In this document: piece by piece, positions 1 through 11,084 of the stretch
Layout: every line of letters begins with the position of its first letter
How positions within the stretch are numbered: position 1 is the stretch's first letter
Origin: Epinephelus fuscoguttatus
Taxonomy: Eukaryota; Chordata; Actinopteri; Perciformes; Serranidae
NCBI RefSeq assembly: GCF_011397635.1
Contig: NC_064760.1
Span: forward strand, 27,750,856 to 27,814,855
DNA: 64,000 nucleotides
Direction of reading: 5' to 3'
Translations under genes and position numbers: made by a program
The notes under the pieces: generated by a model
Databases searched by the model: none
Told to the model about the DNA's origin: nothing
The model's input: only the letters and a program-made list of their open reading frames with translations

Positions 1-1203
1 ATTTACAGATTTGATGTAGGTAATTATTAATTTAATAAAAACTGTCTTCCCTCTCTTAGATTTCAATTTCAAAAACAAAGAACATGCTTTTTAAAATTTA
101 TACAAGACTAATATGCCAATTTTTAAAGTAGTGACGTTAGGTAATTTGGGACATCAGGTAAAATGAGACAAATAAGGTTTTACATATTTAAATATTAGCA
201 GCTAGTCACCAAACATGTTATTTCACTTATACTGCAAATGTGCTTTGAAACAATATTCTGAGATAACTGGGATGGGCAGAGCAAAAATAACAAAAAAAAA
301 AAAAAAAAAGTGACATGTTTATTTTCTCATTCTGGTCATAAGAGCACTGCAGCTAAAACAATAAAGGTATAACAACAATTGTGGGGTGTCTCATTTTATT
401 ATCTGTTAAACTTACAGTCAAAATATTTTCACAATACACTGAACTTTTTATGGAAAAATGTTTTGATGCAGTACTTAATGCATTCAGGTAAAATTTGGAT
501 ATTTTTCTGAGGTGACCCAGCATGTTTTAAGCTACCAGGCACCATTTTTTGTCACTTAAAATAGTATATTCAAGATGATGCAGTGAGTCCACGCCAGTCG
601 CCAGTAACAACAGTCCAGAATTAGCCATCATTTTTACACATTCTTTTTTAATGAATAGCCACAGGTTACATTCATGATTTAATAAATTAATGTCTGAACT
701 GATACATGGATTTAACCATTAAAAAAACCAAACATTTTGTAAACAGTTTACCTTTCTAGTTGTCCCATTGTACCTGAACATATCATCGCAGTAGGCAGGG
801 GCTCTTGATGTGTTTAAAGGTCTAAAGTTTCTCAGTTATTTTACTTGTTGACATATTTTCATGATAGAAATATAGTAGAGATTCATAACAAGTTCTATAA
901 AGTATCACTTAAGGTAGTCTGCGGAATTTTAAGTGGATTTCTTGGTAATCTACCAAAAAGTGTCCCATTAACCTGACCTGCATATCACCATGACATATAA
1001 CTACCACCACTAACACAGCTGGTTTCTGATTTTAGTGTCTAGGTTTCAGAGGTTAGAAAACACAGGTCTTATTTATGATGTTACTTTAGTTTTTTTTTTA
1101 GCATACAGTTATATGATATTCATGATGACAGGTAATGAACGAACAACAGCAGAGAGTAGACTTTTCAAAATATGGTAACTGGTGTATGTAAATAAAGGCT
1201 TAC
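1..1203. other. AT-rich non-coding DNA at the left edge
   Basis: I see no convincing exon here on either strand. The stretch is AT-rich with a poly(A) run near 291-309. If the candidate first exon at 1204-1258 is real, this is its first intron, and the following exons lie beyond the left edge. Confidence 0.4.
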
Positions 1204-1258
1204 CGCCGGAGATGCCAAGTATGCCGACAGACACATGTAGTGAGTTGACTTGTGCCAT
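1204..1258 (-). CDS. Candidate first coding exon of an unidentified gene, partial
   Basis: On the minus strand an ATG at 1258-1256 opens 18 codons (MAQVNSLHVSVGILGISG) plus one base, followed by a good splice donor (GGCG|gtaagcc). A canonical TATA box lies about 50 bases upstream of the ATG, so a transcript starting near 1283 would have a very short leader. I do not recognise the peptide, and no downstream exon can be seen in the remaining 1.2 kb. There is no in-frame stop between the TATA box and the ATG, so the start rests on the promoter position. The promoter and donor are visible; that this is a gene is inference. It could also be a non-coding or spurious first exon. Confidence 0.35.
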
Positions 1259-1305
1259 AACAGAAGGAGGATAACAAGAGTACTGCTGTTTGGGCGTGAG
1301 GCTGG

Positions 1306-1331
1306 CTTTTATACCGCTGTGTGTGACGTCA
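1306..1331 (-). promoter_or_regulatory. TATA box with upstream CRE
   Basis: Read on the minus strand, TATAAAAG lies at 1313-1306. The palindromic cAMP-response element TGACGTCA lies at 1324-1331, ten bases upstream of it. A second CRE-like core (TACGTCA) is at 1383-1389. A full CRE just upstream of a TATA box is the layout of cAMP/CREB-inducible genes such as somatostatin. The motifs are seen directly; inducibility is inferred. Confidence 0.5.
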
Positions 1332-2018
1332 GCACGCAGGAGAAACCTGAGCGGCGCCTCACTGGGAAAAACCGGGGACAGGTACGTCACAGGAGAGGAA
1401 AAATACTCCGAAAATGATCGTGTGACTAAGAATGTAAGTTGATGAGGAACTTTGTCATTAGGATGCCTTAGAATATATTAAAAAAATACAAAGATATCAT
1501 GTACCTAAATATGAAAACTAATTGTCCTTGTATAAAATATCATCGTAATTTCATGAAGGCTATTATTTACTATTAAATTCATATAGCACACATCTGCTGA
1601 TTTATGTAACTTATGTATTATTTTTCTTTCCCCCAACTGTGCTCCATAAAATGCAAATAAGACAAAACTCATATTTTTATCACACTTAAAGCACCATTTT
1701 TTTAAGCGTACATCTTTATTTATCCATAAAACATTCAAAAGTTAGAGCATGCAAATTTGTTTTATTTAAAGAAAAAAATATCCAGTTTTTTTTATTTGTT
1801 AAACATTCTCAAACAAAGAGGAACAACCCTGTAAAATAAACTAATTGTGTAATCCAAATGTTTCCTCATTGCATCACTTTTCTTGTTAAAAACAGCAGGA
1901 ATGATTCAGCATTTTATTCCCAACACTGACCATACTGTGTTACCGGTTACCTCCAAGGTGCATGATGTCAGCTTTTCTGGACAGCAGGTTAAGGGAGGAG
2001 ACAGAGAGGTGGGCAGGA

Positions 2019-2109
2019 CTATAAAGAATCTGCTTCAGAGTTCAGCCTGCACACCTCTGCTGAACTGCTCGATCACACACAGCCAGGCCACCTACTCCAC
2101 GTACACAAG
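2019..2109 (+). promoter_or_regulatory. gatd3: TATA box and 5' UTR exon of the ES1/GATD3 gene
   Basis: CTATAAAG at 2019-2026 is followed by a short exon (start near 2050) that ends at 2109 with the donor AAG|gtgaga. It joins the acceptor at 2545/2546, five bases before the ATG. Reading back through this join, the frame of the ATG meets TGA at 2061-2063 with no other ATG between, so translation starts at 2551. The exact transcription start is inferred from TATA spacing. Confidence 0.6.
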
Positions 2110-2550
2110 GTGAGATATATCTCCACTCTGTCTTTACTTCTGCCATCTTAACTTAGCCAGAGCTCTCTACTGATATTTTATGAACAAACATGTTGATTTT
2201 GGATGATAATGTCAGGATTAAAGGCAAAGTAGCATCGCAAAGTGCACGAGGGACATGGTGAAATACTTCTGATAAATATTCCTTTTACAGTGCTGCCTAT
2301 TTATTTAGACTAGTGGGGTCTTGTGCAGCATATTCCAGCCTCTTCCTGTAACCTGGTGTCAACAGTGTAACCTAGCAGCAGCAGCACTCCTTGGACTCCG
2401 CTTTCACCTGGCTTTGTACAGTTTTTATGTAAACATATGCGACAGGTGGCTCAGGTGCAGCATTCTTTACGTCTGATTGGGAAAGAAATACACACTTTAT
2501 AATGTCAAACTAATTAAAAGTATATCTCATCTGTGTATTTTATAGGAACC

Positions 2551-3653
2551 ATGGCAAAGAGGGTTGCAGTTATTCTTTCAGGCTGTGGAGTCTATGATGG
2601 CACAGAGATCCATGAGGCCTCGGCTGTCCTTGTCCATCTGAGTCGGGCTGGAGCAAAAGTAAGAGCAGGAAAAGACAAGAAGTAAACTTATTGTAGTGTA
2701 ATTATTTTTTTTATTTATGTAAAACTTCTGGATCCAGTTCCATTTAGAGGGACATTGCAGCTTTCATGTCTACGTTTCTGTCCATTTACTTAGCAAAACA
2801 AGAGCACTGTCATGTTCCTGACCCGCTGATATACAGTTGGCCTTTATTTCAACTCTAAAAAGATCTTAGCTACAGAGGCTAACTTGGCATTCTTCATTTC
2901 AGGTGCAGATGTTTGCCCCCAATACAGATCAGATGCATGTTGTGAATCACTGTGATGGGAAGCCTACAGAGGAGAAGAGAAACACCCTGCAGGAAAGTGC
3001 CCGCATCGCCAGGGGTGAAGTGACTGATCTGGACAAGCTAGATGTTTCAGCATTTGACGCCGCCATCATTCCAGGTACGGCTGACCCAGCTATGAATACA
3101 TGCCACAGAGTCAAATAATTTCCACTTCCTCTTTTGTGAAAACTTAAATGAATCCTGTGTGCTCTCATTCAGGGGGCTTTGGTGTGGCTAAAAACTTGAG
3201 TGACTGGGCAGTGAAGAATAAGGGCTGCACCATCCAGCCACATGTGGAGAAGCTCATCAAGGCTTTCCACAAAGCTGGAAAGCCGCTGGGCATGTGTTGC
3301 ATCGCCCCTGTCCTCGCTGCCAAAATCCTGCCCGGCTGTGAACTCACTGTGGGACAGGACAAAGAGTGTGAAAAGTGCGTGGCCTTGTTTGTCACCATGT
3401 GATGTCCTTAGAGTTAAAATAAATCCACCAGCAGTTCTAACTTTGTCTTTTCATCTTTAGGTGGCCGTACGCTCAGACAGCGGGCGCCATGAAGGAGATG
3501 GGCTGCAAGCATGTCAACACTGATGTGGAGAAAGCACATGTTGACATCAAAAACAAGCTGGTGACCACCTGTGCATTCATGTGCAATGCTCCCATTCATA
3601 CTATCTTTGATGGAATAGGAGTCATGGTTAATGAGACACTGAAACTGGCTTAA
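2551..3653 (+). CDS. gatd3: ES1 protein / glutamine amidotransferase-like class 1 domain protein 3
   Basis: The coding exons are 2551-2658, 2903-3074, 3173-3374 and 3461-3653. All have GT-AG borders and phases that add up to 224 codons plus stop. The protein starts [20 protein letters not shown] and runs through the conserved [15 protein letters not shown] (91-105) and [10 protein letters not shown] (130-139), where C136 sits at the nucleophile-elbow position, to [10 protein letters not shown] and KLA at the C-terminus. This is the ES1/GATD3 (C21orf33, bacterial ElbB) branch of the DJ-1/PfpI superfamily. Vertebrate members are usually mitochondrial, with proposed glyoxalase or deglycase-type chemistry that is not firmly settled. 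Oddly, the N-terminus has no mitochondrial leader, and an in-frame stop in the 5' UTR exon rules out a longer form from this promoter. The product may be a cytosolic paralogue, or another upstream exon may supply the leader. Family identification is firm. Confidence 0.93.
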
Positions 3654-3780
3654 AAAGTATCTAATTACATAGCCTACTGGATGTTTGTCTGTACAAGCAG
3701 ATTGTAGCACTGTAGTCATAGCACTTATCCCTCAGCACTTGTCTGATGTTATATTGTCAATGTGTCGTTTTCATACTTTC

Positions 3781-3786
3781 AATAAA
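3781..3786 (+). terminator. Poly(A) signal AATAAA of the ES1/GATD3 gene
   Basis: AATAAA lies 128 bases after the stop codon, giving a 3' UTR of about 150 bases. Confidence 0.7.
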
Positions 3787-4030
3787 AGTCACTCTACGAA
3801 TTACAATTTTGCAATTGTTCTTTTAATGAAAATTTAACAATGAAATGAAAAAATCCACAACATAACAACATAGTATTCACAGACACCCATATATACTGCA
3901 TATTGTGTGAACATAAAAGAGACCTTGGTTTAATGAACAGATGATTTTTAAGTTCACTGAAATGTTGTCAAAAAATCAATTTACTGATACATATCTAGTC
4001 TATAATATTTAGTCTATAAAGTATATTAAA

Positions 4031-4035
<5 letters not shown>

Positions 4036-4079
<44 letters not shown>
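4036..4079. repeat. (TA)n microsatellite
   Basis: About 22 uninterrupted TA units. Confidence 0.95.
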
Positions 4080-4081
<2 letters not shown>

Positions 4082-4347
4082 TACAGTACAGCAGTCAGCT
4101 GCACTCTCACTCTCAATTATTGCTGATGTTTACTACAGTCATTCTGCTGTTCTCTACGACTAACCGAGAAAAGAAAAGTCATCGTTGTCATGTTGTTGCC
4201 TTGTTGTAACTATCATTTAATATGAATTTTAACTTGTATGTCCTCAGTGTAAATTTTTCCCCACTGTGAAAACGGTATCAAATATTGATATTTTTCAAGG
4301 TTTTGTATTGAAGGTAGAAATTTTAATATCGTGACAACACTACTAAG

Positions 4348-5012
4348 CAGGGCGTAAAATTAACATCCGCCAAGCGCCAATGGCAGGTAAAAAATGAGTT
4401 TGGCATGTAAAACAAAAACACACACCCGTCAGTGGCCGATAGAAAATTTTGAATTGCATGTGGATTTTTTATGTGCTTCAACCATTTCTGCCAGCTGTGT
4501 CAGACCATTTTGACCCTCGTGGCTTATTGTACGTGTGCCGGGAACGCATGACATCAGCTACCGTAACCCTGGGCATTCTATGGTAACTTCTGAGAAAGAT
4601 GTGGCGACACATTTCTGCCGTGAAGCCAGTGCCAGAAGAGGAAAAACGAAGCTGAACATGTTGGATTTGGACAGGAAGAACAGACAGTTAAACGGAGTAC
4701 AAATGTTTCACGGCATTTTATTGAAAAATGGAAACTAGACAACGCTGGCCAGTCACGGTCATGGCTGACCTACGACCCCCACACCAACACGATGAGGTGC
4801 CGCCTTTGCTGCAAGCACGCCAAAGAAACACGGAGGACAGGGTTGGATTTTCCTAAAGTTGGATTTTAATACAAATAACATAAGGTAATTATTTTTAGTC
4901 AAACAAGGCACGATTTTTTTTTATTTGGCTGGTGAAAAATATGTTTGGCCAGTAAATATTTGGAGGTCACTAGCCAACGGCAGATGAGCTAAAAAGTTAA
5001 TTTTACGCCCTG
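4348..5012. mobile_element. Non-autonomous hAT transposon with zinc-finger remnant
   Basis: The 665-bp element begins CAGGGCGTAAAATTAAC and ends with the exact inverted copy. It is flanked on both sides by CTACTAAG (4340-4347 and 5013-5020), a perfect 8-bp target duplication, which is the hAT signature. Inside, near 4735-4860 on the plus strand, a frame reads SRSWLTYDPHTNTMRCRLCC followed by KHAKE. The spaced Cys residues after a Trp-Leu-x-Tyr-Asp stretch resemble the TTF/BED-like zinc finger at the N-terminus of hAT transposases and ZNF862-type proteins. The rest of the transposase is missing, so it needs a helper to move. Terminal repeats and duplication are seen; the zinc-finger family is inferred. 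Confidence 0.88.
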
Positions 5013-5020
5013 CTACTAAG

Positions 5021-6283
5021 TCATGTTTCAAGACCTTGTCCTGGCAGAGATCCACCTGTGCTCTACCTGTCCAGTTTGTTAGCCAAACAGGAACAGCATG
5101 GAGATGCATGTGAATGGCCAATGAAAATTTCTACCCTCCAAAGCCTTACATCAGGAGTGTCCAAACTTTTTTGAATTTGGGCCAGATTAGATAATTTAAA
5201 AAACACCTAGGGGCCAGCTGCTTCATGCATCATATGGATTATTAAAAAACTAAAAACTCACATATAATGAGACAAACACAACTATTTCCTCTATCAGTTA
5301 AAAAGTGTTCAACTTCCCACCACCCCTGCAAGCTTCAGCCTTTGCTGTCGACTTTAACTTCTTTGCTGAGGCCATGTCTTGCAGGAAGTACATGCTGCTG
5401 GGTAACCATTCATTTGCTTGTTTACCGTCTGTTTATGAAAACAGATTAGTTCCGCCTTAGCAGTTCCTATCTGGTGCATGTTTTCAAACTGTTTGATAGT
5501 GCTGCCATTGTGAGGTGAACAGAAAAAATGCAAAGGGAACTTGCTTGATGAACTAGTACTGAGTGATGGGCCACACATAGCCTGGTAAAAAAAAACATTT
5601 TAAATTTGGTCCACCAGACTTCAGACATGCCCGACTTACTTGATTGACTGTAATATTTAGGTGATTAACATATCTGACTTTGGAACTGCACTGGTTTTCT
5701 GTGTTTGTGAAATCCACTTGGATAAACTAAGATTTCCTCACAAGAATTAATAAATTACTGTCACCCAGAACAGTAGAACTTTTTTCAGTTGATAAAAGGA
5801 AAATATTCTGAATGTCACTGTGCTACATTTTGACAACTTTGGTGCATCAAATATGTGTAAAGACAAACTTGAAGTGGAGCAGTGCTTTGGGTAAGAAATA
5901 ATTAATTCATGGAGTGCAGTCTGTTTTATAAAAATCTACTGCATTAGCAATCTAATACACCCCACTAAAATGTAAAGTCTTGAATCCCCTACTTAACTTT
6001 GATTTTACAGGTAGATATTTTACAAATTCACACAAAAACAAGCTGTGACGAAATGACTGCTGTTGGATTTTGAGGATTTGTATCACCAGATCTTAATAAT
6101 AAAGTATAGAACTCTATTCCAATACCTTTTAGTGAAGATGTAAAGACAATTTAAGTGTAACTGCAGAACTGAGATTTGCTGACTGGATACTTTGACATTC
6201 ATTTTAAAGCAGTTTATAACAGTTAAATGCAGATATGGCATAATACAATGTCCACACATTTTGTACATTAAAACAATATATTA
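5021..6283. other. Intergenic DNA between two convergent genes
   Basis: No gene is seen. The segment at about 5155-5240 (GTGTCCAAACTTTTTTGAA, then GGGCCAG) resembles a dispersed fish repeat end. The rest is AT-rich and unassigned. Confidence 0.4.
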
Positions 6284-6289
6284 TTTATT
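6284..6289 (-). terminator. Candidate poly(A) signal of the PhyH-family gene
   Basis: AATAAA on the minus strand, about 127 bases past the stop codon at 6418-6416. Confidence 0.5.
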
Positions 6290-6415
6290 GATCATCTATT
6301 GACAGTTGATACATTTCAATACTTTGCAATTTAGTACAATTTGGGGTAACTATAAAATATTCTAATAAAGTGTACAAGTAACTGTTGTTGCATGTAGGAC
6401 GAATCCAGGAAGTAT

Positions 6416-7853
6416 TTATGTGGTTTTGTTGGAGAAATTATTGAACCCATCCGTTCCACAGGCCAACTCTGTCGCAGCAAACTTCCTGGGACGATCAGGA
6501 TCCTAACAGCAACAAAAAGAATCAGGATCAATACACTGTGAGTCTGTGAAACTTACACTTGCACAAACCCAGCAATAAATCTATAATCATGTTTGTCTCA
6601 CCTGTATGGGATATGCACAGGTGGGAACATAACGGATCACAAATCCACAGCGCCTCTTCTGAGATGTGTTGGCATCACTGGCGTGGACGAGGAGTCCGTC
6701 ATGAATCTGTTAAAATAAATCCAAATTAATTCACCTTGTACTCAAACATACTCATAATCCCGTGTTCAATAAAAACAAAACTCACAGACATCTGCCCAGC
6801 TAACAGAGGGCACAACACAGCCTCATCAGCCTGCACCAGCTCCTCTGGGATCTCCTGATTGACCGACAGCATGTTTCCAGGGCGGGTGGCTTGGCGATGG
6901 GGCAACATGCCAGCGCAGTGGCTACCTGCAGAGCACAGAGACAAACAGTTTAGCTCAGTGAAGCAGGTTATTGGCTGTTGAACACTCATATAGTATTTGG
7001 TGGAAGTAAAGACAAGCTCTTGTGCTGCTTTTTCAAACTGATGTCCAACTAGGTATAAACTTGCAGCAGACATGAGTAGCTGAGGTACCTGGGATGACCT
7101 GAAGGGCGCCATTCTCTTGCAGTGAGTCATCTAAAGCGAGCCACACAGAGAGAACAGGGCCACCAGCAATACCCCAATATCTGTGACCGAAACAATTACA
7201 GTTAATAAAGACAAAATGAAGCAAAACTAAACCTCTCCGTGTTTTTTTTTTCAGTGCATGAATCCACCTCATATCCTGATGCCAGGCCACATATGGAAGT
7301 CCAGGTTTAGTTTCTCCTTCTTTGCTCTCCTCAACGTCGGGTTTGAGTGCTGGGTATTTACAGATGAAGCGGGAGTCCAGCAGGATGACATCAGGGCCCA
7401 GGACGGCTTTGACCACTTGTATGATTTTAGGATGTTTGGTCAGGTCCCTCACCCACGGATACTGCATGTGAACATTGTGGAGGCTGTACGAGGTGTACTC
7501 CTCACCTGGGAACACACAAGCACATATTATACTCACTCGCTGGCACTCATTAAACAAGACAGACACACTTCACACAAAAACATGGAAAGTGAATGTCATA
7601 TTTGAGTCTATATTGCACACAAAGCCACATTCCTGACAACTAAATTTGATCTTATTAGTTATTACTATCACTCAGTACTGCATTCTTTCTCTTCATCCTC
7701 CCTTATCTTTCAGTGCTGCTTACCAAATTCCCTCTCCAGCTCAGAAAAGGCGTGTTTGGCTTCCCTCAGCTCAGTCTCATTCAACACAGGCAGCGCGGAG
7801 AGGAAGCCCTGTTGGTTGTAGATCTCCTGCAGTTTAGCCGTGGATGTAGTCAT
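6416..7853 (-). CDS. Phytanoyl-CoA dioxygenase (PhyH) family protein
   Basis: The six coding exons, in order of translation, are 7853-7724, 7505-7268, 7180-7089, 6925-6786, 6706-6602 and 6502-6416. All borders are GT-AG and the phases join to 263 codons plus stop. An in-frame TGA lies six codons before the ATG, so the start is secure. The fold is a double-stranded beta-helix Fe(II)/2-oxoglutarate oxygenase: the iron-binding H119-x-D121 sits in AWHQDMRYW, the conserved ALDDSLQENGALQVIPGSH at 138-156 follows, and H208 in HDGLLVHASDAN is the likely third ligand. R219, 11 residues further on, would hold 2-oxoglutarate. No peroxisomal PTS2 leader is apparent, and the C-terminus (NKTT) is not a PTS1. 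The sequence does not look like PHYH or PHYHD1; it is closer in style to the ectoine-hydroxylase-like branch found in bacteria and some animals. The substrate is unknown. Confidence 0.88.
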
Positions 7854-8557
7854 CTCTGTTGGATAGTTTCACTGCTGATGCCTCGGGCTCTCTTCTTCCA
7901 AACTTGTGGTGGAGGGTAGAGGCAGGAAAATAGAGGAAAAGGTTAGTTTTAAATATAGTCAATATTCTGTCTGACATTGCATTTTCAATCTAGGTTTTGA
8001 GACAAGTCCAATTTTAATTTATGCAGAGTGCAGACATTAAAAAAAGAGCATGCTGACCCAGCTGGCCTGATGGGGAAAAAAAACATCTAACCACATTTAT
8101 TTGGGTCGCACTGAGCACCACCTTGTTCTTCATGCCCTATAAGACCAAATTAACCCTGCTGACTACACCAATCTATTCTATGTTAAGAGTTTACTTGCAA
8201 GATGTAAGATCTGTTGACCAAACATTACACTCAACACAGTGGAAAAGGTAAAGACTGAAAACTGTCCTTTAGCCTCCATGATCCTGAACATAAGCACTCG
8301 ACCTGCAGTGATGCAGAACTGACTTAAAGTCTAATTATAAGATAAAACTGGCAACACCACAGTGGAAAAAAAACATTGAGAGTGATGTTTTAAATAACTA
8401 AAAATGACTGTATAAACACATAAGCAGTATTTTTAAGTTCTATCTATCACTTTATAAAGGTTATATGCTGTTAGTTTAACTTTATGCACATTTATTTATA
8501 TATATTTTCATCTGCAAAGTAACTACACCTGCAGTAAGTATCATATTGTGTCCATAC

Positions 8558-8640
8558 CTGTCTGCTGTTCAGTCTTCTCCTCCTCTCTCTGTGAGTCTGA
8601 ACTGGATGCTGCCAAGCTCCCCTGTGGCAACCATTATATA
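8558..8640 (-). promoter_or_regulatory. Candidate promoter and 5' UTR exon of the PhyH-family gene
   Basis: On the minus strand a TATATAA box lies near 8640-8634. About 30 bases downstream begins a purine-rich segment that ends at 8558 with a good donor (ACAG|gtatgg). A pyrimidine-rich stretch ending in AG near 7906 could be the acceptor before the coding exon. The motifs are visible; the link is inferred. Confidence 0.45.
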
Positions 8641-8699
8641 CTGCACGGAGCACCTTCTGGAAATTCCTCTTCCTTAATATCTTATGTTTCTCATGTGTT

Positions 8700-9425
8700 G
8701 TCATGCGGGTCTAATCAGCCATTTTCTCATGTGCTCAAATGACATCACACTTCCATATCTTAAAGAAAACTAATTTAACAGGGAAAACCCGTGACTCTGT
8801 GACGCACCCTGCCTTTGTATTGCTCTGCAGTCCAGGTGTGGTGGACGTTTATTCACTACAGTAACATGATACTTTTTCTTTTCAGCAGCTACACGCCAGG
8901 CTTGTGTTATCTCCATTTACAATGTGAACGTTATGTTTTACCATCAGCAAACGTCACTGTTATTTGCTTAGATAAAGGTTATTTTTGAAACTGTCTCACT
9001 TTGACATCGGTCCAAAACTGATATGACAGATTCATCTTTAGTTCACAGGAAGCCATTACACTATCTGACTAACTTTTCCTATCACCACCACCTTATATTC
9101 ACCGTTTCTCTTCCTTGTGAGGAACTCAGACAGCTAAGACATGATGACTGATCACAGTACAAACATATTGTGTGCAATAGGTGTGCTATTGCACTAGTGG
9201 GTGTACAATACTGTTTAAATAATTAACAACAGAATGGGAGATCCTGATGGTCTCCTTTCACAGTAATGGATAAAACTTTTGCCAGCTTCCTCTTTGTTTA
9301 ATTGTGATTTTAATCATTGTTCTAGACATTGTAAAGTCATTGTTACCATTATTTCAAATTGTCTTTCTACCTTACCAGACAAAGTGCTTTATAATTGCCT
9401 CTCACTGACTCTTTCAGACACACAT
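8700..9425. other. Intergenic DNA, nothing recognised
   Basis: AT-rich sequence without a supportable exon or clear repeat. Confidence 0.4.
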
Positions 9426-9429
9426 TCAG

Positions 9430-9595
9430 ACACTAATGGTGGCGGAGCAGCCATGGAAGACACTGCTGCCCATTGGGAGCAACTTGGGGGTCAGGACCTT
9501 GCTCACATGTGGACAGAAGGAGCCAGGGATTGAACCACCAACCTTGTGATTAAAGAATGACCCGCTCTGGGTCACAGCCACCCATTATATGTCCT
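9430..9595 (-). repeat. tRNA-derived SINE fragment
   Basis: Read on the minus strand, the segment has a tRNA-like head. It carries GAGCGGGTCATTC and the pol III B-box-like GGTTCAATCCC, followed by CCTGGCTCC and a body with CCAAGTTGCTCCCAATGG. This is a common fish SINE layout. The borders are approximate. Confidence 0.6.
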
Positions 9596-9739
9596 TTATA
9601 TCTTTACTAGTCCATACCCATTGAGTGTACAGTTGCCCATGTACAGTTTCACATGGTGTGTGTTTGGGATACAGGTCATAGGAAATTGCAGATTAAATAG
9701 TCAACTGAACCCATTAAAAAGAGCAATGTATTCAGACAG

Positions 9740-10435
9740 AGTTTTTGAAAAACGTGGGACAGACAAAATGACTGACTGACAGTTTCCGTGATTATGTACA
9801 GCATACCATACCATGACTTCATCATCATTCGTCATACCAAAAATTAGAAAACCCCCCAAAACATTTGGCCACAGGGGGAGCCATGGTGATCAGTCACATT
9901 TTAGCCATTTTTTTTTTTATGTTGTTATAGCGCCACCCAGTTGCCAATTAGAGTTAAGTTTCTACAGTCATCTTGAGGCGTCCTGTTCTACATATCTTCC
10001 AAGTTTAGTAAAAATCAATATGGCCGTTAGGCCTAGATAAGAAATTAGCTCTCTAGCGCCCCCATTTTGTTTGATGGGGTCAATAATGGAGGGGTCCCCT
10101 CAGATTATGTGTGGTCATATGCCTACAAAGTTGCGTGGTGATCGGTGAAACCCTTGAGATGTTATACACCTTTATGTGATGAGCCACGCCCTCCGCAATA
10201 TTCATTGCCTTATAGAAGCTCAGTTTCAGTAAGTTTTCCAACTTTTGCCAAGAGGGAACTTTAGATATTGGTCCCTAGATTATGTTCACTGAGTTTCATG
10301 CAGATCGGTCAAACTTCCTAAGAAGAGATCGAACCACTGTGTCAAATTTCACATGGATTGACCAAGTCAGTGAGGAGAAAAACGTGGAACAGACACACAG
10401 ACAGAGTTTTCGTCATTATAGTAAGATATGCATAC
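9740..10435. repeat. Dispersed fish repeat, class not assigned
   Basis: The block contains phrases such as AGCGCCCCCATTTTG, TTTCATGCAGATCGGTCAAAC and AAAACGTGGAACAGACA. Near-copies of the last phrase occur at both ends (about 9750 and 10380), giving partial internal repetition. I recognise it as the kind of dispersed repeat seen many times in fish genomes, but cannot name the family. Confidence 0.4.
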
Positions 10436-10895
10436 AAGAATATCAGTAGACACACACTTGAGTCATATGTTGTAAGAAACTTAGAAATAGTTGGTCACAA
10501 AAAATGGACACACCATTAGGATGGTGGCTAAAGGGGTCACAGCCACCACAATTGCTGCCCCAGCTAGTGTGTCACATAGCATAATATGATAGGGCCTCTG
10601 TGTCGTGTCTTTAAACTTCAGTAGACTTGTTTCCAGTAAATATTTTGGTCCTTACAATCAATGTGCTCCTTCAAATCAAGGCTGTAAATTTGTATTTTTA
10701 AGGAAAAATACAACCAGTCTGTTTGAAGAACAATGAAACGCCTAACACATGTATACACAGATACATAAGAATTCCTAATGTTCGGTTATGGCTTTTGGTT
10801 TTGGTGTCTCAGAAAAAAGATAATAACACGCACATCCCAAAGAAATATTGAAAGGGTGCTGGATCATAAACTTCTAACATGCATCAAAAAAGGAA

Positions 10896-11080
10896 AAAAT
10901 GATCCGCACACCGATAGAGCTCCCATTAATCCATGATTTATTTTCCGTCAAGTGACGTTTCGAGCAACGCAGGCTCTTCCTCAGACTTGTAATTATTACA
11001 AGCCTGCGTTGCTCGAAACGTCACTTGACGGAAATTAAATCATGGATTAATGGGAGCTCCATCAGTGTGCGGATCATTTT
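10896..11080. mobile_element. Foldback (palindromic) element
   Basis: Two arms of about 80 bases (10896-10975 and 11001-11080) are near-perfect inverted copies around a 25-base loop. Each arm carries GACGTTTCGAGCAACGCAGG or its complement, and the outer ends read AAAATGATCCGCACAC. It has no coding capacity and could form a long hairpin. It is probably a miniature inverted-repeat element. Confidence 0.8.
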
Positions 11081-11084
11081 GGTT

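Noticed and set aside
1883-2113. Plus-strand open frame overlapping the ES1 promoter and 5' exon
   Set aside because: It begins upstream of the TATA box and is not in frame with the ES1 coding sequence.
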